Shown here in pieces: positions 17,734 to 26,617 of a stretch of 64,000 nucleotides of DNA (position 1 is its first letter; each line of letters begins with the position of its first letter). Made by a program: the position numbers and the translations under genes. Below the pieces are notes generated by a model. The model saw only the letters and a program-made list of their open reading frames with translations. It ran no database searches and had not been told where the DNA came from. Source of the DNA: Amycolatopsis rifamycinica (GTDB lineage: Bacteria > Actinomycetota > Actinomycetes > Mycobacteriales > Pseudonocardiaceae); NCBI RefSeq assembly GCF_000695625.1, contig NZ_JMQI01000062.1, forward strand, positions 1 through 64,000, in the 5' to 3' direction.

Positions 17734-18836
17734 CCACAGCCAAGCAGGTTGTCGTGGTGGGCGGGGGAGTGATCGGCGTTTCGGCCGCCACCCACCTCCG
17801 CCGCGACGGCGCCGACGTGGTGCTGGTGACCGAGGGGGAGCTGGCGGACGGCGCGTCCGGACGGTCACTGGCCTGGCTCAACTCGGCCGGATCCCGGTCG
17901 GCCGCCTACCACGCGCTGCGCCTCGCGGGCATCGACCGGTACCGCACGCTGTTCGCCGCCGACCCGTCCCGGGACTGGCTGCGCTTCGACGGCGGGCTCC
18001 ACTGGGCCACCGAGTCCACCGTGGAGGCTCGGCACCGGGCGGAAGTGGCGCACGGCTACGAGTCCCACCTGTTGACCCCGGACGAGGTCGCGGTCCGAGA
18101 GCCGGGGATCGCCGCGGCGGCGGTCACCGGACCCGCGGTGCACAACCCCGGCGAAGGCTGGGTCTCGCTGCCGCACCTGATCGAGCACCTCGCCGCCGAG
18201 TTCACCGGGCGGGGTGGCCGGATCGTCACCGGCGCCGGGCGCGCCCACGTCGTCGTCGAGAACGGCGCGGCCACGGGTGTCACCACGAAAAACGGGGAGC
18301 GGTTCGCCGCCGACGCCGTGGTCCTCGCCTGCGGGGCGGCCACCTCCGCGGTCGTCGCGGAGCTCGGCGTGTCCATCCCGGACGCCTCGCCGCTCGCCAT
18401 GCTGGTGCTGACCGAACCGGCCGGGCAGCGGGTGAATAGCGTGCTCAACACGCCCCGCGTCGCCCTGCGCCCGAACCCCGGCGGCACGCTGGCCCTGGAC
18501 CACTCCTGGTACGAGGACCGGATCACCGAGACCGCCGACGGCGAGTGCTCGATCGACGAGTCGGTGGTCAAGGAGCTGGTCGCCGAGGCCGCCGCGCTGC
18601 TGTCCGAAGACGTCGCGCTGACCGCAGCGTCCTGGAAGCTCGGCCGCAAGCCGATCCCGGGCGACGGCGAACCGGTCTTCGGCGAGCTCACCGAGGTCCC
18701 CGGCTGCTTCGTCGGCTTCACCCACTCCGGCGCCACGCTCGGGCTGATCGCCGGCGAACTCCTGTCGTACGAAATCCGCACCGGTGCCCGGCACCCGATG
18801 CTCGAGCCCTTCCGCCCGGACCGTTTCCGGCCCTGA
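17730..18836 (+). CDS. FAD-dependent amino acid/amine oxidoreductase (DAO family)
   Basis: This 368-residue flavoprotein has an N-terminal dinucleotide-binding motif VVVVGGGVIGVSAATHL and the GASGRSLAW segment typical of the D-amino acid oxidase/glycine oxidase superfamily. The C-terminal FAD contact region reads GCFVGFTHSGATLGLIAGEL. It probably oxidises an N-substituted or D-amino acid released by the upstream hydantoinase-like step, but no substrate residue pattern settles this. The ATG at 17730 overlaps the stop of the upstream dehydrogenase. Confidence 0.9.
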   Translation: MTTAKQVVVVGGGVIGVSAATHLRRDGADVVLVTEGELADGASGRSLAWLNSAGSRSAAYHALRLAGIDRYRTLFAADPSRDWLRFDGGLHWATESTVEARHRAEVAHGYESHLLTPDEVAVREPGIAAAAVTGPAVHNPGEGWVSLPHLIEHLAAEFTGRGGRIVTGAGRAHVVVENGAATGVTTKNGERFAADAVVLACGAATSAVVAELGVSIPDASPLAMLVLTEPAGQRVNSVLNTPRVALRPNPGGTLALDHSWYEDRITETADGECSIDESVVKELVAEAAALLSEDVALTAASWKLGRKPIPGDGEPVFGELTEVPGCFVGFTHSGATLGLIAGELLSYEIRTGARHPMLEPFRPDRFRP

Positions 18837-18851
18837 CCCAGGAGCAACTTC

Positions 18852-20195
18852 GTGACCAGTAACGATGTGGACCGGACGACGGAGTCCGGGCACCCCGCGA
18901 TGGACCTGCGCTCGCGACGGCGCGTGCTGCTGTCGGCGATGCTCGGCAACGTCGTCGAGTACTACGACTTCGGCCTCTACGGCACTCTCGCCGTGATCAT
19001 CTCCCGGCAGTTCTTCCCCGCCGGGGACGGCACGGCCGCGCTGCTGTCGACCTACGCCGGGGTCGTGCTGTCCTACGCGCTGCGGCCGGTGGCGGCGATG
19101 GTCCTCGGGCCGCTCGCCGACCTGAAGGGGCGCCGGTTCGTCCTGCTGCTCACCATCGCGGTGATGAGCGTGGGCACCGCGGGCATCGGCCTGCTGCCCA
19201 CCTACGCCGCGATCGGCATCGCGGCCCCGATCGTGCTGCTGTTCTGCCGGGTGCTGCAGGGGATCGGCGCGAGCGTGGAGTACACCACGGCGGCGAACTT
19301 CATCTTCGAGCACGAGCGCGGCAACCGCCGCAACTACCTGGCCGGCCTCAGCGTCGCGTCCACTTCGGTCGGACCGCTGCTGGCGACCCTGGTGTCCTAC
19401 CTGGTCATCACGGCGATGCCGACGGCGGCGTTCAACAGCTGGGGCTGGCGCATCCCGTTCCTGCTGGCCATCCCGATGGCGCTGGTCGGCATCTACATCC
19501 GCCGTCACGTCGAGGAAACCCCGCAGTTCCGGCAGATGGCCGAGCTCGCCGAGCGCAGCAAGGTCAAGCAGACGCCGTTCCGCACGGCGGTGCGCGACCA
19601 CTGGGGTGCGATGCTGCGCGCGATCGGCCTGGGCGCGGGCCAGCGGGTCGGGTCGTTCGTGATCCAGGCGTACTTCGTCACCGCGATGGTGAAGGCCGGG
19701 TTCGCCGAGTCCAACGCCCTGCTGGCCTCGATCCTGACCTACGCCGTCGGTCCGATCCCGGCCATCTGGGGCGGGAAGCTCGCCGACCGCTACGGCGCCC
19801 GCATCCCGGTCATCGCCGGCTACGGGCTGTTCGTGCTGCTGACCGTCCCGACGTTCCTGGCCATCGGCTCCGGGTCGCTGCCGCTGGCCGTGGTCGCCGT
19901 CGTGGCGTTCACGTTCATCAACAACTTCGTCGGCGCCCCGCTCACGACTGCCTACGTGATGAGCTTCCCGGCGGAGGTGCGGGCGAGCGCGTCGGCGCTG
20001 AACTACAACGTCGGCACGACGGCGCTGGGCTCGACGGCCGGGCTGATCGCGGTGTGGCTGTTCGGCCTGACCGGCACCAACGCGACCTTCGGCTGGTACA
20101 TGACCGGCGTCTGCGTGGTCTCGATCCTCGTGGCGCTCTTCGCGATGCCCGCCGCGGTCGACGAGCAGCGCCGGCAGTCGATCGCGGAGGCCTGA
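18852..20195 (+). CDS. MFS transporter, metabolite:H+ symporter (MHS) family
   Basis: This 447-residue protein has about 12 membrane segments and the MHS hallmarks GNVVEYYDFGLYGTLA before TM1 and LADLKGRRFVLL between TM2 and TM3. MHS carriers import carboxylates, betaines and related compounds with protons. A GGAG ribosome site lies 7 nt before the GTG start. It sits inside the hydantoinase operon and probably imports the substrate of the pathway, which makes its ligand the best clue to the operon's function. Confidence 0.92.
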   Translation: MTSNDVDRTTESGHPAMDLRSRRRVLLSAMLGNVVEYYDFGLYGTLAVIISRQFFPAGDGTAALLSTYAGVVLSYALRPVAAMVLGPLADLKGRRFVLLLTIAVMSVGTAGIGLLPTYAAIGIAAPIVLLFCRVLQGIGASVEYTTAANFIFEHERGNRRNYLAGLSVASTSVGPLLATLVSYLVITAMPTAAFNSWGWRIPFLLAIPMALVGIYIRRHVEETPQFRQMAELAERSKVKQTPFRTAVRDHWGAMLRAIGLGAGQRVGSFVIQAYFVTAMVKAGFAESNALLASILTYAVGPIPAIWGGKLADRYGARIPVIAGYGLFVLLTVPTFLAIGSGSLPLAVVAVVAFTFINNFVGAPLTTAYVMSFPAEVRASASALNYNVGTTALGSTAGLIAVWLFGLTGTNATFGWYMTGVCVVSILVALFAMPAAVDEQRRQSIAEA

Positions 20196-21787
20196 TGGAC
20201 GCCGGCACGGTCGCCGCGCTCGCGCGGCAGGCGCGCTACGGGCGCAAGGCACCCGTCGAGGCCGACGGCGGCATGGTCGTCACGTCCCACCCGATCGCCG
20301 TCCGCGCGGGAACCGAAGTCCTGCGCGAGGGTGGGACGGCGGCCGACGCCGCGCTGGCCGCCGCGGCGACGCAGGTGGTCGTCGAGCCGCACATGACGGC
20401 CCTGACCGGCGGCCTGGCGATGCTGTACTGGGACGCGCGGACGGGCTCCGCGAGCTACCTGAACGGCAACGTGGCCGCGCCGCTGGCCCCGCTGCCCGGC
20501 TTCACCGGCGCGGACCTCACCACCGGCCGGGGCGTGCCGGTGCCCGGCTGGTGGCCCGCGTTCCGCGCCGCCCACGAGCGGTTCGGCGCGCTGCCGCGGG
20601 AACGGCTGCTGCGCTCGGCGATCCAGGTCGCCCGCGAGGGGTTCCCGGTCAACCCGTACCTGTTCGGGGAGATGTACGCGCACCGCGCCGAGCTGGGCGG
20701 CCACGAGCAGTCGCGGGCGATGTACCTGCCCGGCGGCAGCCTGGTCCCGCCCGGCGGCACGCTCCGCCAGGACCGGCTCGCCCGCACCCTGGAACGGCTG
20801 CGCGACGAGGACCTGGGCTACTACCTCGGCGACTTCGCCCGGGCGTTCACCGCGGAGTGCCGGCGCGGCGGGGGAGTCGTCACGCCCGAGGACTTCGCGG
20901 CGTACGAGGCGAAGTGGTGCGCGCCGGTGCGCGGCACCTACCGCGACACCGAGGTCATCGCCTCCGCGCCGCCGGACGACGGCGGCTGCCAGCTCGTCGA
21001 GGCGCTGAACCTGCTCGAACACACCGACCTGCGGGCGTGGGGCCCGGCCTGGGAATCGGCCGAGACGCTGGACCTGCTGACGGCCGTGCACAACGAGGTC
21101 TACTACGCCCCGCCACGCACGGCGTCAGCCGACTTGGAAATGCTGCTGTCGAAGGAGTACGCGGCGCGCCGGATGCGGCGTCTCGGGTGGGTCCCGCCGG
21201 CCTCGGCGGTGCCGTCCCCGGGCACGATCCACGTCACGGTGGTCGACGCGGACCGCAACATCGCCTCGGTCACCCATTCGCACATGGCGTCCCCGTGGGT
21301 GAACGGGCTGTTCGCCGAGGGGGGCCAGCTCTCCGGCGGCGGGTCGTTCTTCCAGCGCGGCATGCCGGGGCCCGGCGAGCGCGCGACCGTGTACCTCGCT
21401 CCGAACCTGGTGCTGCGGAACGGGACCCCGGTGCTCGCCTCGGGTTCTCCGTCGGTGTCGCTGGTGGCGTGCGTGCTGCAGAACCTGGTGAACATCGTCG
21501 ACTTCGGGCTCCCGATCGAGGACTCGGTCGCGGCGCCCCGGTTCGGCGTCCGCCCCCACGAACCGGCCGCGGGGTGGCTGCCCGGGGTGACGCTGGAGTC
21601 CGGGTTCGCCGAGCCGGTCGAGCGGGAGTTCCGCGCCCGGTGCGCCGCCCGCGGGCGGTGGCTGAAGGACCTCGGCCCGTGGCATTCGCTGACCGGCAAC
21701 TTCGAAGCCGTGACCCTCCACCCGGAGACGGGGTTGCTCCGCTCCTGCGCCGACCCGCGGCGCAACGGAGCCGCCGAGGGGCTGTGA
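20195..21787 (+). CDS. Gamma-glutamyltransferase-like Ntn hydrolase, divergent
   Basis: This 530-residue protein matches gamma-glutamyltransferases across its length, including the GGTAADAALAAAATQ motif near residue 50. The expected nucleophile Thr344 is present at the start of the small subunit, but the usual TTH becomes TIH. The glycine pair of the GSPGGS loop is replaced (ASGSPSVSLV), and the lid/substrate motif near NNQMDDF is not recognisable. It has no signal peptide, unlike many exported GGTs. It could be a cytoplasmic amidase or acylase acting on an N-acyl or gamma-glutamyl compound. The start codon overlaps the transporter stop by one base. Confidence 0.85.
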   Translation: MDAGTVAALARQARYGRKAPVEADGGMVVTSHPIAVRAGTEVLREGGTAADAALAAAATQVVVEPHMTALTGGLAMLYWDARTGSASYLNGNVAAPLAPLPGFTGADLTTGRGVPVPGWWPAFRAAHERFGALPRERLLRSAIQVAREGFPVNPYLFGEMYAHRAELGGHEQSRAMYLPGGSLVPPGGTLRQDRLARTLERLRDEDLGYYLGDFARAFTAECRRGGGVVTPEDFAAYEAKWCAPVRGTYRDTEVIASAPPDDGGCQLVEALNLLEHTDLRAWGPAWESAETLDLLTAVHNEVYYAPPRTASADLEMLLSKEYAARRMRRLGWVPPASAVPSPGTIHVTVVDADRNIASVTHSHMASPWVNGLFAEGGQLSGGGSFFQRGMPGPGERATVYLAPNLVLRNGTPVLASGSPSVSLVACVLQNLVNIVDFGLPIEDSVAAPRFGVRPHEPAAGWLPGVTLESGFAEPVEREFRARCAARGRWLKDLGPWHSLTGNFEAVTLHPETGLLRSCADPRRNGAAEGL

Positions 21788-21860
21788 CGCGAGGCTCGGC
21801 GGGCCGTCCGGGGCGATCACCGGCCGCGATACGATGGTCCGGCGAGGTGGGGGAGGCGGC

Positions 21861-22709
21861 ATGGCGGAGGAGCCCTTACCGGGAGTGGACCTGGAGCACC
21901 CGAGCGTGGCCCGGGTCTACGACTGGTATCTCGGCGGCACGGCCAACTGGGCGATCGATCGCGAGTTCGGCAAGAAGGTCCTGGCGACGTTCCCGGCGGG
22001 GATGTACTGCGCCCGGGCCAACCGGGCGTTCCTGTACCGCGCGGTGCGGCACCTGGTGGCCCGGGGCGTGCGGCAGTTCGTCGACATCGGCTCCGGTGTT
22101 CCCACGATGGGCAACGTGCACCAGGTCGCCGACGAGGTCGCGCCGGACTCGCGGGTCGTCTACATCGACTACGAACCCGTCGCGGTCGCGCACTCCCGGA
22201 TCCTGCTGGAGCAGCACGGCGACCCCGCCCGCCACGCGGTGATCCACGGTGATCTGCGTGAGCCCGGCGAAGTCTGGGACGCGGTCGCCCGGACCGGCGT
22301 GGTCGACCTCGACCAGCCGCTGGCCCTGCTGGTCACCGCGGTGCTGCACGTTCAGCAGACCGGTCCCGACGGCCGGGACGTGGGCCCGGAAGCCATCGCG
22401 CGGTACCGGGACCTGCTGCCGGGAGGCTCGTACCTGGTGCTGTCGCAGATCACCCACGAGGGACTGCCCGAGGAGATCGCCGCCCAGCTGCACGCGATCA
22501 TCCGGATGTACGACAACGACGTGAGCAAACACGTGCTGCGGTCGAAGGCGGAGTTCACTGCGCTGTTCGGCGACTTCGCCCTGCTGGAGCCCGGCGTCAC
22601 GTGGACGGCGTCCTGGCACCCCGAGGACAGCGGCCCCGACACGCCCGTGATCGACTTCGCGGACCCCAGCGAGTCGGTGATGCTGGCCGGGGTCGGGCGT
22701 AAACCCTGA
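21861..22709 (+). CDS. SAM-dependent methyltransferase, DUF574 family
   Basis: This 282-residue protein belongs to the actinobacterial DUF574 (Methyltransf_19) family. It has the typical N-terminal ARVYDWYLGG motif, a SAM-binding loop FVDIGSGVPTMGN, and VYIDYEPVAVAHS for the acidic strand-2 residue. The target of methylation is unknown in this family, although many paralogs occur near regulatory genes. The ATG at 21861 has GGAGG 4 nt upstream, and a TACGAT -10 box lies at 21830-21835. Codon 6 is TTA, so the gene may be bldA-dependent. It does not look like part of the upstream operon. Confidence 0.9.
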   Translation: MAEEPLPGVDLEHPSVARVYDWYLGGTANWAIDREFGKKVLATFPAGMYCARANRAFLYRAVRHLVARGVRQFVDIGSGVPTMGNVHQVADEVAPDSRVVYIDYEPVAVAHSRILLEQHGDPARHAVIHGDLREPGEVWDAVARTGVVDLDQPLALLVTAVLHVQQTGPDGRDVGPEAIARYRDLLPGGSYLVLSQITHEGLPEEIAAQLHAIIRMYDNDVSKHVLRSKAEFTALFGDFALLEPGVTWTASWHPEDSGPDTPVIDFADPSESVMLAGVGRKP

Positions 22710-22748
22710 CCCGACCTCCCTCAGCCAGGCGATGATCGTCCGCCAACT

Positions 22749-22764
22749 GTATAACGCCCTATTC
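22749..22764 (+). repeat. AT-rich 16-mer motif, copy 1
   Basis: GTATAACGCCCTATTC lies in the convergent gap between the DUF574 methyltransferase and the ALF-repeat gene, about 47 bp before the shared terminator. It matches GTATAACGnCnTATwC, also present at 42061 and 48318. Its role is unknown. Confidence 0.6.
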
Positions 22765-22810
22765 AGTGACGCTGTACGAGGATCCGAGGGACTCGACCCC
22801 CAAGAGATAC

Positions 22811-22859
22811 GTGTAAGAGAGGCCCGATTGCCCTTTCCGCAATCGGGCCTCTCCTACAC
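22811..22859. terminator. Bidirectional terminator between convergent genes
   Basis: A 21-bp stem with one mismatch (22811-22831 with 22839-22859) and a 7-nt loop can serve the methyltransferase on the plus strand and the ALF-repeat gene on the minus strand. Confidence 0.85.
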
Positions 22860-22894
22860 GAGCTTCAGCGGGTGATTGTCGAGCCGGGGGTGCC

Positions 22895-23992
22895 TCAGGA
22901 GTTGTCTGCGGCGGCGGCGGTGAAGATGCCGGTTTCCAGGAAGGTTCGCCACTGGGCGGGCGATTCGCTCTGCAGGGCACGATAAGCGGCGGCCTGGACC
23001 TCGGTGCCCGGCTTCGCCCGGGTCCAGATCTCGCGGATCAAGGGACCTTCCTGGAGATACCTGGCGTACCCGGCGTCGATACCGACGACGGCGGCGGCAC
23101 GAACCTTGATGTCGTCCACCTTGTCCTTGGCCGCGGCGTCGAAGATGCCGGTGTCGATGAACGCTCGCCACTGCTCCGGCGTCCGGCTGAGGTATGCCTG
23201 GTAATACACCTCGGAATCCCGCGGTGCCAGTTCGTGGAACCAGATGGCCTCCACGAAGTCCTTGTCCGTCAGCTGCGCGGCCAGTGCCGGGTCCATGCCG
23301 ACGACGGCCGCGGCCTTCACCCTTGCGTCACGAAGCTTCTTCTCGGCGGCTTCCTTCTTGGCCGCCTCCTCGGCCGCGTCCAGGTCTCGCTGATGCTGGA
23401 CGAAGATGCCGTGAAGGATGAATTCCTTTTGCTCCGCCGGCGTTCCGCTGTAAACGGCACCCGCGGCGGACTTCACGAACGAACCGCCGGCCGCCCGCTC
23501 CCACAGGGCGAAGACGAAGTTCTTGTCGTCTTTGGCCAACATGATCGAGGTCAGCTCGAAACCGAGCAGCGTGGCCGCGGGCCGGCGTTCCGTTCGCCTC
23601 GTCTGGTACACCGCCTCGCGGTCCAGATCCCGCTGATGGGCGTCGTAGATTCCGGTCTCGAGGAAATACGACGTCCTTCCGGAGAGGTAGGCGTCACTCG
23701 CCTCGAGCTGTACTTCCCGCGCGATTTCGCCCTGCCGCGTCGCGGCCTGGAAGATCTCGTAGACGAAGTTGCTTTCGCTGATCCGCAGTAGTTCCGGAGT
23801 GACGGTGAGCCCGACCACGCCGGCGGCGTTGATGCGCAACTCGTCCGACGTCGGCATCACCGCGGCCGGGGCCCCGGCCGAAGCCGCGCTCGCCGGCGGG
23901 GCCAGTACTCCCGTCATCACGGTCATTGCGGCGAGAACGGCGACAGAGGACGTCACCAGGCCGCGAATTCGTGCGTTTCCCACAGTTGTCAT
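22895..23992 (-). CDS. Secreted ALF-repeat protein
   Basis: This protein of about 365 residues has a signal peptide ending near PPASAASAG (residues 1-40). At least four degenerate ALF-type repeats of roughly 65-75 residues follow. Each runs from a VVG(L/M/I)-type start to a conserved end such as ETGIYDAHQRDLD, LHGIFVQHQRDLD, DTGIFDAAAKD and ETGIFTAAAAD. A charged helix (AAEEAAKKEAAEKK) separates repeats two and three. These repeat proteins are common in actinomycetes and their function is poorly known; extracellular binding is plausible. I chose the ATG at 23992, just before the signal peptide; neither candidate start has a clear ribosome site. Confidence 0.82.
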   Translation of the reverse strand: MTTVGNARIRGLVTSSVAVLAAMTVMTGVLAPPASAASAGAPAAVMPTSDELRINAAGVVGLTVTPELLRISESNFVYEIFQAATRQGEIAREVQLEASDAYLSGRTSYFLETGIYDAHQRDLDREAVYQTRRTERRPAATLLGFELTSIMLAKDDKNFVFALWERAAGGSFVKSAAGAVYSGTPAEQKEFILHGIFVQHQRDLDAAEEAAKKEAAEKKLRDARVKAAAVVGMDPALAAQLTDKDFVEAIWFHELAPRDSEVYYQAYLSRTPEQWRAFIDTGIFDAAAKDKVDDIKVRAAAVVGIDAGYARYLQEGPLIREIWTRAKPGTEVQAAAYRALQSESPAQWRTFLETGIFTAAAADNS

Positions 23993-24132
23993 ATGTTCGG
24001 TTGTCACTTTAGTTCTGCTCGCCGGTGCGGTCGAGCACGAGGAACCCCACCCAGACGACAACCCGGTGCCCCCCAGCCACACAGGATATATCTCCGTGAT
24101 CAGCGAACGTTACCGAACGCCGGACAGCGGAC

Positions 24133-24765
24133 TCACCCGGATGGCGTGACCCCACCCGGTCCCAGCTGGCGGTCGTGGAGCCGGCGCCACACGAGCACCG
24201 AAAGCACCGCGCCGCACAGGCAGAGGAACATGTCCCATTGCGTGTCCCAGACGTCGCCCTGGGTCGCGAGGAACGCGTCCGCGCCGGACCCGGCGATCAG
24301 CGCGCTGAACCATTCCACGAATTCGAAGCAGGCGCTGATGGCCAGGCAGACGCTCACCGTCAGGAACGAGACCCAGCCCCCCGGCCGCAGCGGCGTCCGG
24401 CGCAGGAGCACTTCGCGCACGGCCACAGCCGGGACGAAGCCCTGGACGAAGTGGCCGAGCCGGTCGTAGTCGTTGCGCCGGGTGCCCAGCCAGTCCCGCA
24501 CCCATTCCCCGAGCGGCGTTTCGGCGTAGGTGTACTGGCCGCCGTAGCACAGCACGAGCGCGTGGAGCACCAGCAGCCAGCACAGCAGGCGGGTCAACGG
24601 GAAGCGCTTGCGCAGCGCCACCACCACGGGCCAGCCGAGCAGGACCCAGACGACTTCCAAGAACCAGGTGCCGGGGGACCGGGCCTGCACGCCCGTCACC
24701 ACCAGCGCCGCGAGCACCACCCCGGCCAGCAGCATCCCTTCGGCCCGACCGGCTCCGCGCACCAC
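24133..24765 (-). CDS. DUF2238 membrane protein (YjdF-like)
   Basis: This 210-residue membrane protein has about six predicted hydrophobic segments. The central block YGGQYTYAETPLGEWVRDWLG and its continuation NDYDRLGHFVQGFVP, together with GDVWDTQWDMFL near the C terminus, are diagnostic of DUF2238. The biochemical role is unknown. The GTG start at 24765 is preceded by TAGGGT at 24772-24777 with a 6-nt gap and no ribosome site, which suggests a leaderless transcript. Confidence 0.88.
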   Translation of the reverse strand: MVRGAGRAEGMLLAGVVLAALVVTGVQARSPGTWFLEVVWVLLGWPVVVALRKRFPLTRLLCWLLVLHALVLCYGGQYTYAETPLGEWVRDWLGTRRNDYDRLGHFVQGFVPAVAVREVLLRRTPLRPGGWVSFLTVSVCLAISACFEFVEWFSALIAGSGADAFLATQGDVWDTQWDMFLCLCGAVLSVLVWRRLHDRQLGPGGVTPSG

Positions 24766-24771
24766 GCCCGA

Positions 24772-24777
24772 ACCCTA
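24772..24777 (-). promoter_or_regulatory. TAGGGT -10 box of the DUF2238 gene
   Basis: TAGGGT on the minus strand ends 6 nt before the GTG start at 24765, placing the transcription start at or next to the start codon. Confidence 0.5.
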
Positions 24778-24873
24778 CAACGCCGTGCGCGGCACACCGG
24801 CCGGCCGCGCGGGTCCGCGTCGGCGTGTGGCCCTCGACGTCGCAGTCCGGTCGCAGCCGGCGTCGCATCGGCC

Positions 24874-25578
24874 TCAGGCGCCCTTCAGGGCGGCGAGGAC
24901 TTCCTTCGCCGTGGTCACACTGGACTGCGGGTTCTGCCCGGTGATCAGGTTGCCGTCGACGACGACGGTGTCCGACCACGGTGCACCCGCTTCGAAGTGG
25001 GCACCGCGCTCGTTGAGGCGGTCTTCGACCAGCCACGGCGCGGCGTCGCCGAGGCCGCCTTGGCGTTCTTCCTCGTCGGTGAAGCCGGTGAGGCTGCGGC
25101 CGGTGAACAGGAAAGTGCCGTCGTCGTCGGTCGCGCTGAGCAGAGCGGCGACGCCGTGGCAGAGCGCGGCGACGGTCCGGCCTTGCCGGTCGGCCTCGGT
25201 GAGCAGCGCGCCGAGCGCGCGGTTGTCGGCGAGGTCGGCCATCGGGGCATGCCCACCGGGCAGGTAGAGGGCGTCGTAGCCGGCGGCCTCGACCGACCCG
25301 AGGTCGAGCGGAGCCTCGAGGCTGGCCGCGATCGAGTCGAGGTAGGCGCGGAACGCGGCGCCGTCGGCAGGCTGCACGCCGCCGCGCTCGTCCAGCGAAA
25401 CGGGGTCCACGGTGGGGCGGGCCCCGCCCGGGGTGGCGATGTCCACCTGGTGACCCCCTTCGACGAGCACCTGGTGGGACGCGGTCACCTCCTCCGCCCA
25501 GTAGCCGGTGGGGTGGGTGCGGCCGTCGGTCAGCACCAGGGTGTCGGCAGCCGACACGATCATCAGGATCCTCGCCAT
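24874..25578 (-). CDS. DJ-1/PfpI family type 1 glutamine amidotransferase-like protein
   Basis: This 234-residue protein belongs to the class I glutamine amidotransferase-like fold, in the Hsp31/DJ-1 group. The nucleophile elbow VAALCHGVAALL carries the catalytic cysteine, and DALYLPGGHAPMADL is the conserved oxyanion and acidic strand region. Relatives act as glyoxalase III (methylglyoxal detoxification) or chaperone-like stress proteins. It diverges from the LysR gene at 25685, whose product probably controls it through the dyad at 25656-25671. Confidence 0.9.
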   Translation of the reverse strand: MARILMIVSAADTLVLTDGRTHPTGYWAEEVTASHQVLVEGGHQVDIATPGGARPTVDPVSLDERGGVQPADGAAFRAYLDSIAASLEAPLDLGSVEAAGYDALYLPGGHAPMADLADNRALGALLTEADRQGRTVAALCHGVAALLSATDDDGTFLFTGRSLTGFTDEEERQGGLGDAAPWLVEDRLNERGAHFEAGAPWSDTVVVDGNLITGQNPQSSVTTAKEVLAALKGA

Positions 25579-25655
25579 GACTTGTTCTCCTCCGGGTCGT
25601 TTGTCTCGGACGCCACCTACTTTCCATCAAGTCCTCGTAGGTGTCAGATCGGTTC

Positions 25656-25671
25656 CATAAGGTTTCTTATG
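25656..25671. promoter_or_regulatory. Inverted repeat in the DJ-1/LysR divergent gap
   Basis: CATAAG-N4-CTTATG is a perfect 6-bp-arm dyad at 25656-25671. It touches a TAGTCT -10 box (25672-25677) that lies 7 nt before the LysR GTG start. It is a candidate LysR binding site controlling both genes. Confidence 0.6.
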
Positions 25672-25684
25672 TAGTCTCCCTTGC

Positions 25685-26593
25685 GTGAGCGACCTCGATC
25701 TGCTGGCGACCTTCCTGGAGATCTACCGCCGCGGTTCCCTGACCGCCGCTGCCGCCGCCCTGGGCGTGTCCCAGCCCGCAGTCAGCGGTCAGCTGGCGCG
25801 TCTGGAGAGCCGGCTGGACGCGGTGTTGTTCGAACGCTCCCGGCGCGGAGCCGTCCCGACACCGCGGGCCCACGAGCTCGCCCGGCGCGTCGCCTCGCCC
25901 CTCGACCAGTTGGGCGGCGCCCTGGTCGAGGACGCCGACCGCCGAGCCCGTCAAGGCACGGTCCGGCTGGGGGCGGCCGGAGAGCTGACCGCTTCGCGGT
26001 TGGTCCCGGCTCTGGCCCCCCTGGTCGGTGAGGGCCTGCAGCTGGCCTTCACGCTCGGACTGGCCGAGGACCTGCTCTCCGCCCTGGCCGAGGGCGAGCT
26101 CGACCTGGTGGTCTCCTCCGTCCGGCCCGCGGCCGACCGGCGTGGGCTGGCCGCCACGCCGTTCGTCGACGAGGAATTCGTCCTGGTGGCGACGCCCACG
26201 ACGGCCCGCTCGATCGATCGGGACCGGCTGGACGAAGACCCCGCGGCGGCCTTGGCCCACCTGCCGATCGTGGCCTACGGCCGTGAACTGCCGATCGTCC
26301 GCCGCTACTGGCGAAGCGAGTTCGGCCGCCGGCCGGCCAACCCGGTCTCGATGATCGTGCCGGACCTGCGGGCCGTGCTGGTTGCCGTGGTCGCCGGCGC
26401 GGGAATTTCCGTCCTGCCGCGTTACCTGGCGGACTCCGCTCTGGCGGCCGGCTCACTGGAGGTGGTGCACCACACGCGAATCCCGCCGCTCAACACCCTT
26501 TACCTCGTCACGCCGTCCGGGCCCACCCCGGCACCCGTGACGCTGGTACAGCGCCGGCTGCACCAGCAGGCCGAGGTTTGGGGACCCCTGTGA
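25685..26593 (+). CDS. LysR family transcriptional regulator
   Basis: This 302-residue regulator has an N-terminal winged HTH (LLATFLEIYRRGSLTAAAAAL, with SQPAVSGQLARLESRL as recognition region, residues 5-60) and a C-terminal effector domain of the periplasmic-binding type, including the usual GAGISVLPRYL segment near residue 240. It has no ribosome site; TAGTCT lies 7 nt upstream, so the mRNA is probably leaderless. The divergent partner encodes a DJ-1/PfpI protein, suggesting a role in carbonyl or oxidative stress. Confidence 0.92.
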   Translation: MSDLDLLATFLEIYRRGSLTAAAAALGVSQPAVSGQLARLESRLDAVLFERSRRGAVPTPRAHELARRVASPLDQLGGALVEDADRRARQGTVRLGAAGELTASRLVPALAPLVGEGLQLAFTLGLAEDLLSALAEGELDLVVSSVRPAADRRGLAATPFVDEEFVLVATPTTARSIDRDRLDEDPAAALAHLPIVAYGRELPIVRRYWRSEFGRRPANPVSMIVPDLRAVLVAVVAGAGISVLPRYLADSALAAGSLEVVHHTRIPPLNTLYLVTPSGPTPAPVTLVQRRLHQQAEVWGPL

Positions 26594-26617
26594 GCAAGGC
26601 GGCCACCGTGCTCCTCG

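Noticed and set aside
22765..22815. Possible tRNA-like or riboswitch element before the terminator
   Set aside because: No cloverleaf or known riboswitch core can be drawn, and the stretch is too short.
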